Positions 18,044 through 26,200 of a stretch of DNA of 45,633 nucleotides are shown piece after piece. The stretch spans positions 1-45,633 of the forward strand of contig JAGWRX010000190.1 of NCBI GenBank assembly GCA_028876395.1. The letters run 5' to 3'. Within the stretch, counting starts at the first letter, position 1. Each line of letters starts with the position of its first letter. The notes below the pieces were generated by a model. That model was not told the origin of the DNA. It was given only the letters and a program-made list of their open reading frames with translations, and ran no database searches. The translations under genes were made by a program, and so were the position numbers. The DNA is from Acidobacteriota bacterium (GTDB taxonomy: Bacteria > Acidobacteriota > Terriglobia > Terriglobales > Acidobacteriaceae).

Positions 18044-18676
18044 ATGCAGATTCATGAAGAAGCGCCGGACGCAAAGGCGCATTGGGATGGGGTTTACGGT
18101 CGGGTCGCGCATGATGCAGTGAGCTGGTATCGGCCACACCTTGAGACCTCGCTGCGGCTGATCCAGAGCGCGGCAGGTACGGACGCATCCATTATCGACG
18201 TAGGCGGCGGTCACTCGACCCTGGTGGACGATCTCATCCATAACGGCTACCGGAATGTCACGGTGCTGGACGTCTCCGATGTCGCTCTAGGCCGGAGCCG
18301 GCAGCGTCTCGGGCAGGCGGCGGAACGGGTGACCTGGCTGGAGGGCAATATCCTCACGGCTTCCCTGCCGCAAGCAGCCTACGATGTGTGGCACGATCGC
18401 GCAGTCTTCCACTTCCTGCGAGATCCGCAACAGCGCATAGACTATGGACGGCAAGCGCAGCGCGCACTGCGGCCAGGCGGACATCTCATCATGGCGACCT
18501 TTGGCCCGCAAGGGCCGATGAAGTGCAGCGGACTGGAGGTCTGCCGATACGACGCCACCTCGCTGGGCGCGATTTTTGGCCCTCGGTTTCAGTTGGTCGA
18601 GAGCCTGATCGAGATGCACCAGACGCCCTCCGGAGGACAACAGCAATTTCTTTATTGCCACTTCCAATTTGCCTGA
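18044..18676 (+). CDS. Class I SAM-dependent methyltransferase
   Basis: 210-aa soluble methyltransferase. The SAM-binding motif I is IIDVGGGHSTLVDDL (about residues 49-63), the acidic motif II is VTVLDVSDVAL, and motif III/post-I appears around LRPGGHLIMATFGPQ. The N-terminus AHWDGVYGRVAHDAVSWYRPH resembles small-molecule methyltransferases of the thiopurine or UbiE-like kind. The later GPMKCSGLEVCRYD carries two Cys. The substrate cannot be predicted. An AGGAGC ribosome site lies 6 nt before the ATG. It is divergent from miaB and convergent with the cytochrome gene, 22 bp between stops. Confidence 0.85.
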   Translation: MQIHEEAPDAKAHWDGVYGRVAHDAVSWYRPHLETSLRLIQSAAGTDASIIDVGGGHSTLVDDLIHNGYRNVTVLDVSDVALGRSRQRLGQAAERVTWLEGNILTASLPQAAYDVWHDRAVFHFLRDPQQRIDYGRQAQRALRPGGHLIMATFGPQGPMKCSGLEVCRYDATSLGAIFGPRFQLVESLIEMHQTPSGGQQQFLYCHFQFA

Positions 18677-18698
18677 GAGCGCCGCGCGAAGGCCAACC

Positions 18699-19076
18699 TC
18701 AGCGCAGACCGGTGTGCAGGTAAGCCAGCAGCGCCGCCATCTGCTCGTCGTTGAAGCGCCCGGCAAACGACGGCATCATCCCCTTGCCCGAGAGCACCAC
18801 ACGGCGCACCCCTTCGTCCGTAGCAGGAGCGCCGCTGGGCAGCGTACGGCCGGCAAAGACCTCATGCAGGTTTGGCGGCACCTTTTTGAGTGCCAGGTCG
18901 TTGTCTTCGTGGCAGTGCGCGCAGCGACCCAGGTAGAGATGCTTCCCCGCCGCCTCCTGATCGGTGAGGGCGGGCACGGAGCGGCAGCCGGCGAGCCAGC
19001 CGATGCACGCTGCCAGCGTGACAAGGGATAGCGCCCACGCGAACTGACGCCTGATCTGTGGCGACTCGTCAGGCAT
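18699..19076 (-). CDS. Lipoprotein c-type cytochrome, single haem
   Basis: 125-aa cytochrome c. The N-terminal hydrophobic segment ends in a lipobox (LAGC, Cys31), so it is probably lipid-anchored on the periplasmic side. The haem motif is CAHCH (Cys52, Cys55, His56), with a likely axial Met in GKGMMPSF and the usual C-terminal helix ([14 protein letters not shown]). Its start overlaps the end of the superoxide dismutase gene by 8 bp, so the two are translationally coupled. A joint role handling electrons or superoxide outside the cytoplasm is inferred from that coupling. Confidence 0.9.
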   Translation of the reverse strand: MPDESPQIRRQFAWALSLVTLAACIGWLAGCRSVPALTDQEAAGKHLYLGRCAHCHEDNDLALKKVPPNLHEVFAGRTLPSGAPATDEGVRRVVLSGKGMMPSFAGRFNDEQMAALLAYLHTGLR

Positions 19077-19800
19077 TCGCCTTCCGGGCGAACTGGCCGC
19101 TCACATAATCCCAGTTGAGCACCTGGAAAAACGCCTTCAGATAATCGGCGCGGCGGTTCTGGTACTTCAGATAGTAGGCGTGTTCCCACACATCTACGCC
19201 CAGCACCGGTGTGTGACCCAGGGTGAGCGGGCTGTCCTGGTTCGGTGAAGTTTCGATCGCCACGGTCCCATCTGGCAGTTTGACCAGCCAGGCCCAGCCG
19301 CTGCCGAAGACGCTCATGGCCGCGGCAGTCAGCTTGCCCTGAAAGGCATCGAGCGAACCGAACTTTACATCGATGGCCTTGGCCAACTCGCCCTTCGGCG
19401 CCGCGCCGCCCTTGCCCAGCGTTGGCCACCAGAAGGAGTGGTTCGCATGCCCCCCGCCGTTGTTGCGGACGGCGGTTCGGATGCCCTCCGGCAACGCGCC
19501 CAGGTTCGAAATCAGATTATCAACAGTCTTCCCCGCCAGCTCAGGGTGACCGGCAACGGCAGCATTCAGGTTGTTCACGTAGGCCTGGTGGTGTTTGTCG
19601 TGGTGCAGGTGCATGGTTTCAGCGTCGAAGCTGGGCTCCAGAGCGTCGTAGGAGTACGGCAGAGGAGGCAGCGTGAACGGTCCAGCGGGTGGTGCGGTCG
19701 CGGCCGCCTGACCCGAACCTTCGCCGCGCAGGGCTTCAGTCAACAGCAACGCGCTTGCCACACCGCCAATGCTCTTCATTGCAGTTCGCCTGTCCATCAT
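19069..19800 (-). CDS. sodA: Superoxide dismutase (Fe/Mn family), predicted exported by Tat
   Basis: 243-aa dismutase converting superoxide to peroxide and oxygen. Metal ligands by alignment with known family positions are His66 (LHHDKHH), His121 (GHANHSFWW), Asp203 and His207 ([10 protein letters not shown]). Gln188 in the NQDSPL segment favours the Mn type, though a cambialistic enzyme is possible. A leader precedes the domain: [13 protein letters not shown] followed by a hydrophobic stretch resembles a twin-arginine signal. The ATG at 19800 has GGAGG about 10 nt upstream; 19797 is an adjacent alternative. The next gene, a lipoprotein cytochrome c, overlaps its stop. Confidence 0.93.
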   Translation of the reverse strand: MMDRRTAMKSIGGVASALLLTEALRGEGSGQAAATAPPAGPFTLPPLPYSYDALEPSFDAETMHLHHDKHHQAYVNNLNAAVAGHPELAGKTVDNLISNLGALPEGIRTAVRNNGGGHANHSFWWPTLGKGGAAPKGELAKAIDVKFGSLDAFQGKLTAAAMSVFGSGWAWLVKLPDGTVAIETSPNQDSPLTLGHTPVLGVDVWEHAYYLKYQNRRADYLKAFFQVLNWDYVSGQFARKANA

Positions 19801-19872
19801 GGTTCCGGTACCTCCATGTCTTCGATGCGCAACGGCACAGAAAGTCTGCGTGGATGCGGATGAGTGCATCAA

Positions 19873-19878
19873 ATTATA
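19873..19878 (-). promoter_or_regulatory. Candidate -10 box for the superoxide dismutase operon
   Basis: Minus-strand TATAAT lies 73 bp before the start codon in the 140-bp divergent region with the thioesterase gene. A TTGGTC 19 bp upstream is a weak -35. No further operator is evident. Confidence 0.35.
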
Positions 19879-19942
19879 GTGATTCGAGCAGCGGGACGAC
19901 CAATCGAGTCCATCTGGCAACTGCGTTCAGTATCCTGAAACC

Positions 19943-20437
19943 ATGACGGCAAGCGACGAAAAACTGACGCCCCTGGCCCACGCGGCCCAGAACCGCTGTT
20001 TCGGCTGTGGCCCCGCCAACCCCGGTGGGCTGCACCTCGAATTCCTGCTTGCCGCGGACGGCACGGTGGTTTGCCCGGCTACGATTCCGGCCGAATTCGA
20101 AGGGCACCCCGGCTACCTGCATGGCGGCATTATTGCCACCCTGCTGGATGAAACCATGAGCAAGGCGGTGCGCGCTCGCGGCTTGACCGCCATGACCCGC
20201 CACATGGAAGTTGACTACCGGCGTCCGGTCCCCAGCGGAGTGCCCGTTCGCATGGAGGGCCGTGTAGTTCGCGACGAAGGTCGCAAGCACTGGGCGGAGG
20301 CCTGGATTCTCGACGCGGAAGGAGTCGCCCTGGCACATGGCAAGGGGCTGTTCGTTGAGGTCCGGCCCCGTAGCGCAGGCGGAAGTGAAGAGCAAGGCAC
20401 ACCGCGGCAAGCGCTGCATGCGCGCTCGCCGCGGTAG
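19943..20437 (+). CDS. PaaI-type hotdog thioesterase
   Basis: 164-aa protein of the hotdog acyl-CoA thioesterase superfamily. It has the frequent N-terminal signature CFGCGPANPGGL (about residues 19-30), the core motif GYLHGGIIATLLDETM with the active-site HGG and acidic residue, and the strand TRHMEVDYRRPVP. The physiological acyl-CoA is unknown. The last 25 residues are hydrophilic and probably disordered. The ribosome site is weak (CTGAAACC). It is divergent from superoxide dismutase and convergent with flgE, 26 bp between stops. Confidence 0.85.
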   Translation: MTASDEKLTPLAHAAQNRCFGCGPANPGGLHLEFLLAADGTVVCPATIPAEFEGHPGYLHGGIIATLLDETMSKAVRARGLTAMTRHMEVDYRRPVPSGVPVRMEGRVVRDEGRKHWAEAWILDAEGVALAHGKGLFVEVRPRSAGGSEEQGTPRQALHARSPR

Positions 20438-20463
20438 CTTTTCCCCGCCTGGATTCAATCGGC

Positions 20464-21741
20464 TCAGTGGATCATGTTGATCGTTTCCTGCGTCACTGTG
20501 TCGAACGTAGTTATGGTTTTGGAATTCGCCTCAAATGCACGCTGCGCGATAATCAGGTTGGAGAACTCGGACGAGATGTTGACGTTTGACTCCTCCAGCG
20601 CTCCGTCCTGCAGCGTCCCCAGGCCGGCTGTTCCTGAGGTGCTGATGGATGCAGCGCCGCTGGCCATCGTGGTCGCGTAGTCGCCGCCTCCCAGCATCCG
20701 CATCCCCTGTACATTGGTCACATTGGCAAGCGCCAATTGCCCCACGGCCAGTTGCTGCCCGTTGGAGAAGGTCGCGGAAACAGTCCCGTCCGAGCTGATC
20801 GTGAAGCTCTGATACTGGCCGCTGTCGTAGCCATTCTGCGTGGTCGCGCTCGTCGCGGACGTGGCATCCACCTGGCTGATCGTGGGTGTTCCGCTCGTGC
20901 CCAGAAGGTTCCATTGCATATTCAGATTGGCGGAGCCGTCGGCCAATCCCGTAAAGCTGAGCGGAATGGAAGAGATGTCGCCCGGCGCGGTTCCCACCGG
21001 GGTCGCCGCTCCGCCGGTCGGTGTTATCGTGCTCAGGTTGCCACTGGAGTCAAAATTCATGGTTCCGGTCACGGGCGTCGAGATGCCCGAAGTGAAATCC
21101 GCAGCCGGCAACGCAACCGAGTAGCTCCACGTGTTCGTGCCCGTCTTGGTGTAGGTCACCGTCGCCACATGGCTCACGCCCAGCGAGTCATAGATCGTGA
21201 TCTGCGCAGGAAAAGTCGTGCCCGTTGCCGATGTGGCGTTCAGGTTTGCGGTCATGTTCATGGTCGTGGTGGCCTTAGGCGGTTCCACCTGGCCCACGGG
21301 AATGCTTATCTGCGTGAGTGGCGAGTTGGTATTGACCACGCCGTTGACCGCCGGGTAGCCCATCACGCCCAGCCCATTCTGAGTGATCAGGTTGCCGCTG
21401 GAATCAAGCGAGAAGTTGCCGGCGCGCGTGTACTCGTTCACGCCGTTGTTATTCACCACAAAAAAGCCATTGCCGTCCAGCGCCACATCGGTGGCTGTGC
21501 CGGTGGCGTTGATGGAGCCTTGCGTGAAGTTGGTCGCAATCGCAGCCACCTGAGTGCCTGCGCCAACCTGAATCGGGTCACCCGAGCCGGCTGCGCCAAT
21601 CTGCTGATAGAACAGGTCAGAGAAATTCGCGGTCTGTCCCTTGAATGCAGTCGTGTTCATGTTCGACAGATTGTTGGCAATGGTGTTCAGGGCCGTCGAA
21701 TCGGATTCCAGGCCGGTGAGCGGAATAAAGAAGCTAGCCAT
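20464..21741 (-). CDS. flgE: Flagellar hook protein FlgE
   Basis: Structural subunit of the flagellar hook, exported by the flagellar type III apparatus. The 425 residues have the N-terminal rod/hook signature (TGLESDSTALNTIANNLSNMNTTAFKG, given here in outline as residues 9-34), a Ser/Thr/Gly-rich surface-exposed middle and the conserved C-terminal amphipathic helix ending SKTITTFDTVTQETINMI. Hook length is normal. GAGGAG lies 8 nt before the ATG. It is the last gene of the flagellar cluster in this window, 96 bp after flgD, and faces the thioesterase gene. Confidence 0.95.
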   Translation of the reverse strand: MASFFIPLTGLESDSTALNTIANNLSNMNTTAFKGQTANFSDLFYQQIGAAGSGDPIQVGAGTQVAAIATNFTQGSINATGTATDVALDGNGFFVVNNNGVNEYTRAGNFSLDSSGNLITQNGLGVMGYPAVNGVVNTNSPLTQISIPVGQVEPPKATTTMNMTANLNATSATGTTFPAQITIYDSLGVSHVATVTYTKTGTNTWSYSVALPAADFTSGISTPVTGTMNFDSSGNLSTITPTGGAATPVGTAPGDISSIPLSFTGLADGSANLNMQWNLLGTSGTPTISQVDATSATSATTQNGYDSGQYQSFTISSDGTVSATFSNGQQLAVGQLALANVTNVQGMRMLGGGDYATTMASGAASISTSGTAGLGTLQDGALEESNVNISSEFSNLIIAQRAFEANSKTITTFDTVTQETINMIH

Positions 21742-21837
21742 CGTGGTTCTCCTCTTGGTGTCTCCAAACGTTGGGGCGGGCCGATGCGGCCGGTTGTTGA
21801 GAGCAACCTGGCGGGCGACCGCAGGCTGCCGGTTGGT

Positions 21838-22374
21838 CTAAGCAGTGCCGGCTGTACCACCCAGTGACCGGGCCACGCGCTCTGCGGCAGGATTAGCTTC
21901 AGGGACGCTGAGATTTCCGGGTGCAAACCGGGCAGCCGGGCCATGCGATAGAATCCCGGACAACCCCGGTGGCGCTGAGGAGCCTTCTGCAGCGCCACGT
22001 GCCTGGGGAGCCGCTCCCATGCCGCTCACGTTCTCAGCGGAAGCGCCCGTGCCCTGACTCACGCCGCCACTCGCTGTGGTTCCGCTGCCTGAACCCGCCG
22101 CGGTGGAAAGTGTCTGGTTAATGGAAATCAACTGCTCCAGGCTGTTTACGTTGACAAGCTGGTTGATGTATTCGTTTGGATCGGTGTTTGCCGTCGGATC
22201 CTGATTCTGCATCTCCGTCACCAGCAGCGTGAGAAAGTCGTTGGCCGAGATGGTTGCCGCATTTGTGCTGGAACTGCTGCCTGTATTGCTGGTTGAGCTG
22301 CTCATGGGCGAAGCGCCCTTCAGTGCATGCGCTGCCGATGGTGGATGACTCCACAGCCCTGTTATCGCCGTCAT
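21838..22374 (-). CDS. flgD: Flagellar hook capping protein FlgD
   Basis: Scaffold protein that caps the growing hook. The conserved part is residues 40-90 (ANDFLTLLVTEMQNQDP, then EYINQLVNVNSLEQL). After it comes an Ala/Gly/Ser-rich tail of about 85 residues with no sign of the usual C-terminal beta-domain. At 178 aa it is short compared with the usual 220 or so. AAGGAGG lies 5 nt before the ATG. It is between fliK and flgE, the usual neighbours of a hook operon. Confidence 0.88.
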   Translation of the reverse strand: MTAITGLWSHPPSAAHALKGASPMSSSTSNTGSSSSTNAATISANDFLTLLVTEMQNQDPTANTDPNEYINQLVNVNSLEQLISINQTLSTAAGSGSGTTASGGVSQGTGASAENVSGMGAAPQARGAAEGSSAPPGLSGILSHGPAARFAPGNLSVPEANPAAERVARSLGGTAGTA

Positions 22375-22455
22375 TTCCCCTCCTTGTTCAGCCTTCGCTT
22401 CAATCCCTTATGCGCCGATGCTTCTGACGTCCGGCAATCTATCTATTCCTCGTCC

Positions 22456-24234
22456 TCAGGCCATCACTGAGATATAAGCGCCCCCCGGCATGGTTCCCGC
22501 TGACGGCGCATCTGTTCGGCCCGCGGTCATTGCGCCATGGGACTGGCTTGCCGGCACAGCTGCGGATGCGCTGGAACGCGCGTCCGCCTCCTGTCCGGAA
22601 TGCCCACCCTGCCCCGCATTCTGCCCGGCGTCCTGGCCCATTCCCTGCCCGGCCCACTGGCTCTCCTGTGCTGCCAGCGTCAGTGTTGCCACCGGCGTGT
22701 GACGCTCCGCCAGATGTGCGTTCAATCCCGCGAGGTGCGTGCCGAGAGACTGCGCCGCATCTGCAGAACCCGGGACAAGCGCCGCATGAATCCCATTCGC
22801 GTCGGTCTGCGCGCGTACCGCCACCCAGCCAAGCGCAGGATCCTTGAAGCCCGCTTCCGCATGATGTGGGCTGGCATGAATCCACGTGGGCGCACTCGTG
22901 CTGACGGCCGCATCGAGCGACGCAAAGGTCTCGCGGACGGCCGAAGGATCCGCAGTGGCAGAGGGCGAGCTTGCATTGGTTTCTCCGCGCTCCTTTGCGT
23001 CGCCTGCAAAGTTCGTTGCTGAAGCATCGCGGGCCGCCATCGTTGCCGGTTGCATCTGCGCAACAACGCTTGCCTGGCTTGCAACAGGATGCGCCGCTTG
23101 CGCGGCCTGCATATGAAGCGCATTCGCGCTCCAATGAGATTCCGCTGATTTGGCCGTAACGCCCCTGGCGCCGGGTGCTGCCTTTCCGTCGGTCTCCACC
23201 GGAACCGAGATGCCTGAAGCTTCGCGGTGCGGATTTGGAGGCACAATGCCGGAAGCTGGGTGATCGGCTGTTTGTCCTCGCAGAGCTTGCGCCGCGACAA
23301 CGCTGTCCGCCGGTGCGGGCGCATGATAAGAGGCCTGCGATGCCCCCATTGAAGTTCCCGCTTGTACGCTGGACTCTTCGGTTGGTTCCTTGCCTGCGCT
23401 GATCGCCTGCGCTTCAGGACCGATGGACGGTGCTTCAATTGCCTGATCGAACGCAGGATCGGGAGCGCGCTTCGTCTGCGCTGGCGCGCTATTCGTGGCG
23501 GTCGGTGCTGGGACACTTCTCGTGCCGGTCAAAGTGGCCATCTCGGTTTGAATTGAGAAAGCGTGTAAACCCGGACGCGAAGAATGAATCGCGGACCTCA
23601 CCGTCAGCTCTGTGGCGCTTTGGGCCGGCGGGTGCACAGGATGTGCAGGCACGGGCACGATAATGTCCATGAGTGGCGACAGCTGGGCAGCCGTCGCTTC
23701 CGCAGGCTTCGCAGGATGCGGCTCTCGTTTTGCATGCATCCGCACATGCGCTGTCTGCGCATCCCTGGTGGATGCCGTGGTGCCTGCCTTCAGCGCATTG
23801 ATTATGGGCTGGCCGGGCGCTTGCGCCGGGGCCCTCTCCGGCCTGACAGCAGGCTGCGCATCGGCGCTGAGCGGGTGTGTCGAATCTGTTCTTGCGGTGA
23901 CTTGGCTCTCAGCCTGCTGCGGCCTAACCGTCGGCGGCAGGTTGGTGTCGTTCCTGGGCGCGCCGGCAACACTCGCTCTGCGCTGCGCCTGGGCTCCGTC
24001 AGTCGATGCGGGCTCCGCCTTGGCACTTGCCTCAGCGCCGTCTTCAGGTATGCCTGCAGCGGCCAGAATCGACCGCCAGCTCGAACCGAATCCCTGCGCT
24101 GCTCCCTGCGATGACTGCGGCATGCCTGTCGTCGATCTGGCGCCGCGGCCGAGACCACGCATCACGCCGGATGTTGTCCCTGCCACGGCGCCCGGTCCTG
24201 CGGATGCGAACTTGGTCACTGCGGAGGCAGTCAT
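22456..24234 (-). CDS. fliK: Flagellar hook-length control protein FliK
   Basis: 592-aa protein that measures hook length and switches export specificity. Most of it is low-complexity Ala/Pro/Gln/Ser sequence, as is usual for FliK. The identifying part is near the C-terminus, from LGWVAVRAQTDANGIHAALV through HLAERHTPVATLTLAAQ, then a Gly/Gln-rich tail. The ATG at 24234 has no ribosome site, but the predicted sigma-54 start falls about 2 nt upstream, so the message may be leaderless; ATG 24162 is an alternative. Identification rests on position between fliJ and flgD plus the C-terminal domain. Confidence 0.8.
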   Translation of the reverse strand: MTASAVTKFASAGPGAVAGTTSGVMRGLGRGARSTTGMPQSSQGAAQGFGSSWRSILAAAGIPEDGAEASAKAEPASTDGAQAQRRASVAGAPRNDTNLPPTVRPQQAESQVTARTDSTHPLSADAQPAVRPERAPAQAPGQPIINALKAGTTASTRDAQTAHVRMHAKREPHPAKPAEATAAQLSPLMDIIVPVPAHPVHPPAQSATELTVRSAIHSSRPGLHAFSIQTEMATLTGTRSVPAPTATNSAPAQTKRAPDPAFDQAIEAPSIGPEAQAISAGKEPTEESSVQAGTSMGASQASYHAPAPADSVVAAQALRGQTADHPASGIVPPNPHREASGISVPVETDGKAAPGARGVTAKSAESHWSANALHMQAAQAAHPVASQASVVAQMQPATMAARDASATNFAGDAKERGETNASSPSATADPSAVRETFASLDAAVSTSAPTWIHASPHHAEAGFKDPALGWVAVRAQTDANGIHAALVPGSADAAQSLGTHLAGLNAHLAERHTPVATLTLAAQESQWAGQGMGQDAGQNAGQGGHSGQEADARSSASAAVPASQSHGAMTAGRTDAPSAGTMPGGAYISVMA

Positions 24235-24246
24235 GCGACGAGTTAA

Positions 24247-24262
24247 TGCAGATGGCGTGCCA
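24247..24262 (-). promoter_or_regulatory. Sigma-54 (-24/-12) promoter before fliK
   Basis: On the minus strand TGGCACGCCATCTGCA matches TGGCACG-N4-TTGCA with a single change (CTGCA for TTGCA). It lies in the 121-bp gap between fliJ and fliK. The predicted start, near 24236, is almost at the fliK ATG. A sigma-54 activator is encoded in the same cluster. Confidence 0.72.
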
Positions 24263-24355
24263 AAGGTTGCGAAAGCGGATTAGAGGATTGTCACGAATGG
24301 GCCCGGCGGTGCCCGAATTCAAAAGGCCGACCCGAATGTGCAACAGCACAATCTC

Positions 24356-24883
24356 TCAATCGTCTGCGGGAGCAGATTCATCTCCGCGGTCGGCGGGTAG
24401 CGATCGGCCGGACGCGCGCTCCGCATCCACATTTGGCCTTGCCTTGCTTTCCGCCGGAAACGAACGCGAGCGGTGCCAGTCATCCAGTGCCTGTTGCCCG
24501 CGGCGCTTCGCTTCGATTGCATCCGTCGCCTCTCTCGTCTCGATCAGAGTTTCAGCCTGGAGACGCTCCACACGCCGTATGAGAAAACTCTGCCGCAGCC
24601 TCTCCGCTTCCTGTTCCGCGGCGTTTCTTCTCTCTTCGAGCGCAGCGCCCAGCCTCAATGCAGCGCGCGACTCTTCCAGGCCCGCAAGCCTGTCGGGCAG
24701 CTCGCCGCTCTGTGCGCTGAATGACACCAACTGCCGGCCCTGCCGGTCGCGCCCGGCCGTCTCCGTAAGAGCCTGCTCCAGGCTGCTCAGCTCTCCGACC
24801 GCAGATTCGAGAGCGAGTCTGCTTTGTTCCTCTTCCAGTTCGCGGATACGAAGCAGGCGGCGTAACGCTGGCGAAACGGGCAT
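24356..24883 (-). CDS. fliJ: FliJ-like flagellar export chaperone
   Basis: 175-aa, highly charged coiled-coil protein, starting MPVSPALRRLLRIRELEEEQ, with heptad-like Leu/Ala spacing to about residue 140 and a disordered acidic tail. FliJ proteins assist the FliI ATPase and recycle chaperones in the flagellar export apparatus. Sequence conservation in the family is low, so the call depends on length, coiled coil and position 3 bp after fliI. A gap of 121 bp with a sigma-54 promoter separates it from fliK. Confidence 0.8.
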   Translation of the reverse strand: MPVSPALRRLLRIRELEEEQSRLALESAVGELSSLEQALTETAGRDRQGRQLVSFSAQSGELPDRLAGLEESRAALRLGAALEERRNAAEQEAERLRQSFLIRRVERLQAETLIETREATDAIEAKRRGQQALDDWHRSRSFPAESKARPNVDAERASGRSLPADRGDESAPADD

Positions 24884-24886
24884 CGC

Positions 24887-26200
24887 TCAAACCTCCGCCG
24901 ACAAAGCCGCCAGCCGATTGCGGCAGTCTGCCAGCGTGAGGCGTTCGCCGGCATCCTGCGTCAGAAAGGCGCGCATTGAGCCGCGCGCCCGCAATGCCCG
25001 GTCCAGATCCGGGTCGGCGCCGGGCTTGTAGGCGCCGATGCGCACCAGATCCTCCGAGCGCGCGTAGACGGCCATCAGCCTGCGCAGCAACGCTGCCTGT
25101 TCACGGTGCTGCGGGTCGGTGACGGCTGGCATCAGACGACTGATCGAGTCCAGCACCTGCACCGGCGGATACCAGCCTTCGGCAGCCAGAGCGCGGGAGA
25201 GCACCACGTGCCCGTCAAGAAGCGAGCGCACTGCATCCACCAGAGGGTCCTGCTGGTCGTCTCCCTCCATCAGCACGGTGTAGAAGGCAGTAATCGAGCC
25301 CATCTTGAACTGCCCTGTCCGCTCAACAAGCCGTGCCAGGCGGGTGAAAACCGAAGGCGTGTAGCCTTTGGCCGTGGGCGGTTCTCCGGCGGCCAGGCCA
25401 ATCTCCCGCGCGGCCATGGCAAAACGCGTCAACGAGTCCAGCACCAGCAGCACATGCTTCCCTTCCGCGGCAAAGTACTCGGCAACCGTGGTGGCCGCGA
25501 GCGCGGCCCGCATGCGCATCAGCGGCGACTGGTCAGAGGTTGAAACCAGCACCACCGAGCGCGCGCGGCCTTCCACGCCAAGCGAATCCTCAAGAAATTC
25601 GCCCACTTCGCGGCCGCGTTCTCCCACCAGCCCGACAACGGTCACATCGGCTTCCGTGTTGCGTGTCATCATGCCGATCAGTGTGCTCTTGCCCACACCC
25701 GAACCGCCGAAGATACCCACGCGCTGCCCGCGGCCCACGGTCAGAAGCCCGTCCAGCGCGCGGATGCCAGTACCCAGGGGCGTGCGAATGGGCACGCGGT
25801 CCAGCGGCGAGCGCACGGCTCCGTCCAGCTGCATCGCGTGCGCCAGAGCCGTGGGCCGGCCTCCATCGATTGGCTGGCCCGCGGCATTCAGCACCCTGCC
25901 CATCAGCGCCGGGCCCACCTCGATCTCCGGGTGCAATCCCAGCGCGGCAACCGCGTCTCCATAGCGAATGCCTTCCGTAGTTTCAAGAGGCATCGAAAGA
26001 ACGTTCGAACCGCGAAAGCCAATCACCTCCGCCATGTGTGCATTCCCAAAACGATCCAGAATCTCGCAGCACTCGCCGACGGAAGCCAGAGGCCCGGTCG
26101 ATTCGATGGTCTGCCCGACGGATTCGATGACCTGTCCCCGCCAGCGCCACGGCTGTGTGCGCTGCAACCGCGCGCGATAGCGGCCCAGAAGGGGCGTCAA
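24887..26200 (-). CDS. fliI: Flagellar export ATPase FliI
   Basis: 437-aa hexameric ATPase energising flagellar protein export, homologous to F1-beta. Walker A is GGSGVGKST (165-173, Lys171) and Walker B is KHVLLVLDSLTR. The signatures GLVGERGREVGEF and the arginine-containing C-terminal region are present. An F1-like N-terminal barrel precedes them. Its ATG overlaps the fliH stop by 4 bp (26197-26200), indicating translational coupling. Confidence 0.95.
   Translation of the reverse strand: MTPLLGRYRARLQRTQPWRWRGQVIESVGQTIESTGPLASVGECCEILDRFGNAHMAEVIGFRGSNVLSMPLETTEGIRYGDAVAALGLHPEIEVGPALMGRVLNAAGQPIDGGRPTALAHAMQLDGAVRSPLDRVPIRTPLGTGIRALDGLLTVGRGQRVGIFGGSGVGKSTLIGMMTRNTEADVTVVGLVGERGREVGEFLEDSLGVEGRARSVVLVSTSDQSPLMRMRAALAATTVAEYFAAEGKHVLLVLDSLTRFAMAAREIGLAAGEPPTAKGYTPSVFTRLARLVERTGQFKMGSITAFYTVLMEGDDQQDPLVDAVRSLLDGHVVLSRALAAEGWYPPVQVLDSISRLMPAVTDPQHREQAALLRRLMAVYARSEDLVRIGAYKPGADPDLDRALRARGSMRAFLTQDAGERLTLADCRNRLAALSAEV

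Noticed and set aside
19916-19931. TGGCAACTGCGTTCAG before the thioesterase as a sigma-54 promoter
   Set aside because: The -12 GC is missing (CA instead), which is not tolerated.
22456-23134. Long alternative frames antisense to and within fliK
   Set aside because: Shadow frames of low-complexity GC-rich coding sequence; only the fliK frame ends in a recognisable hook-length domain.
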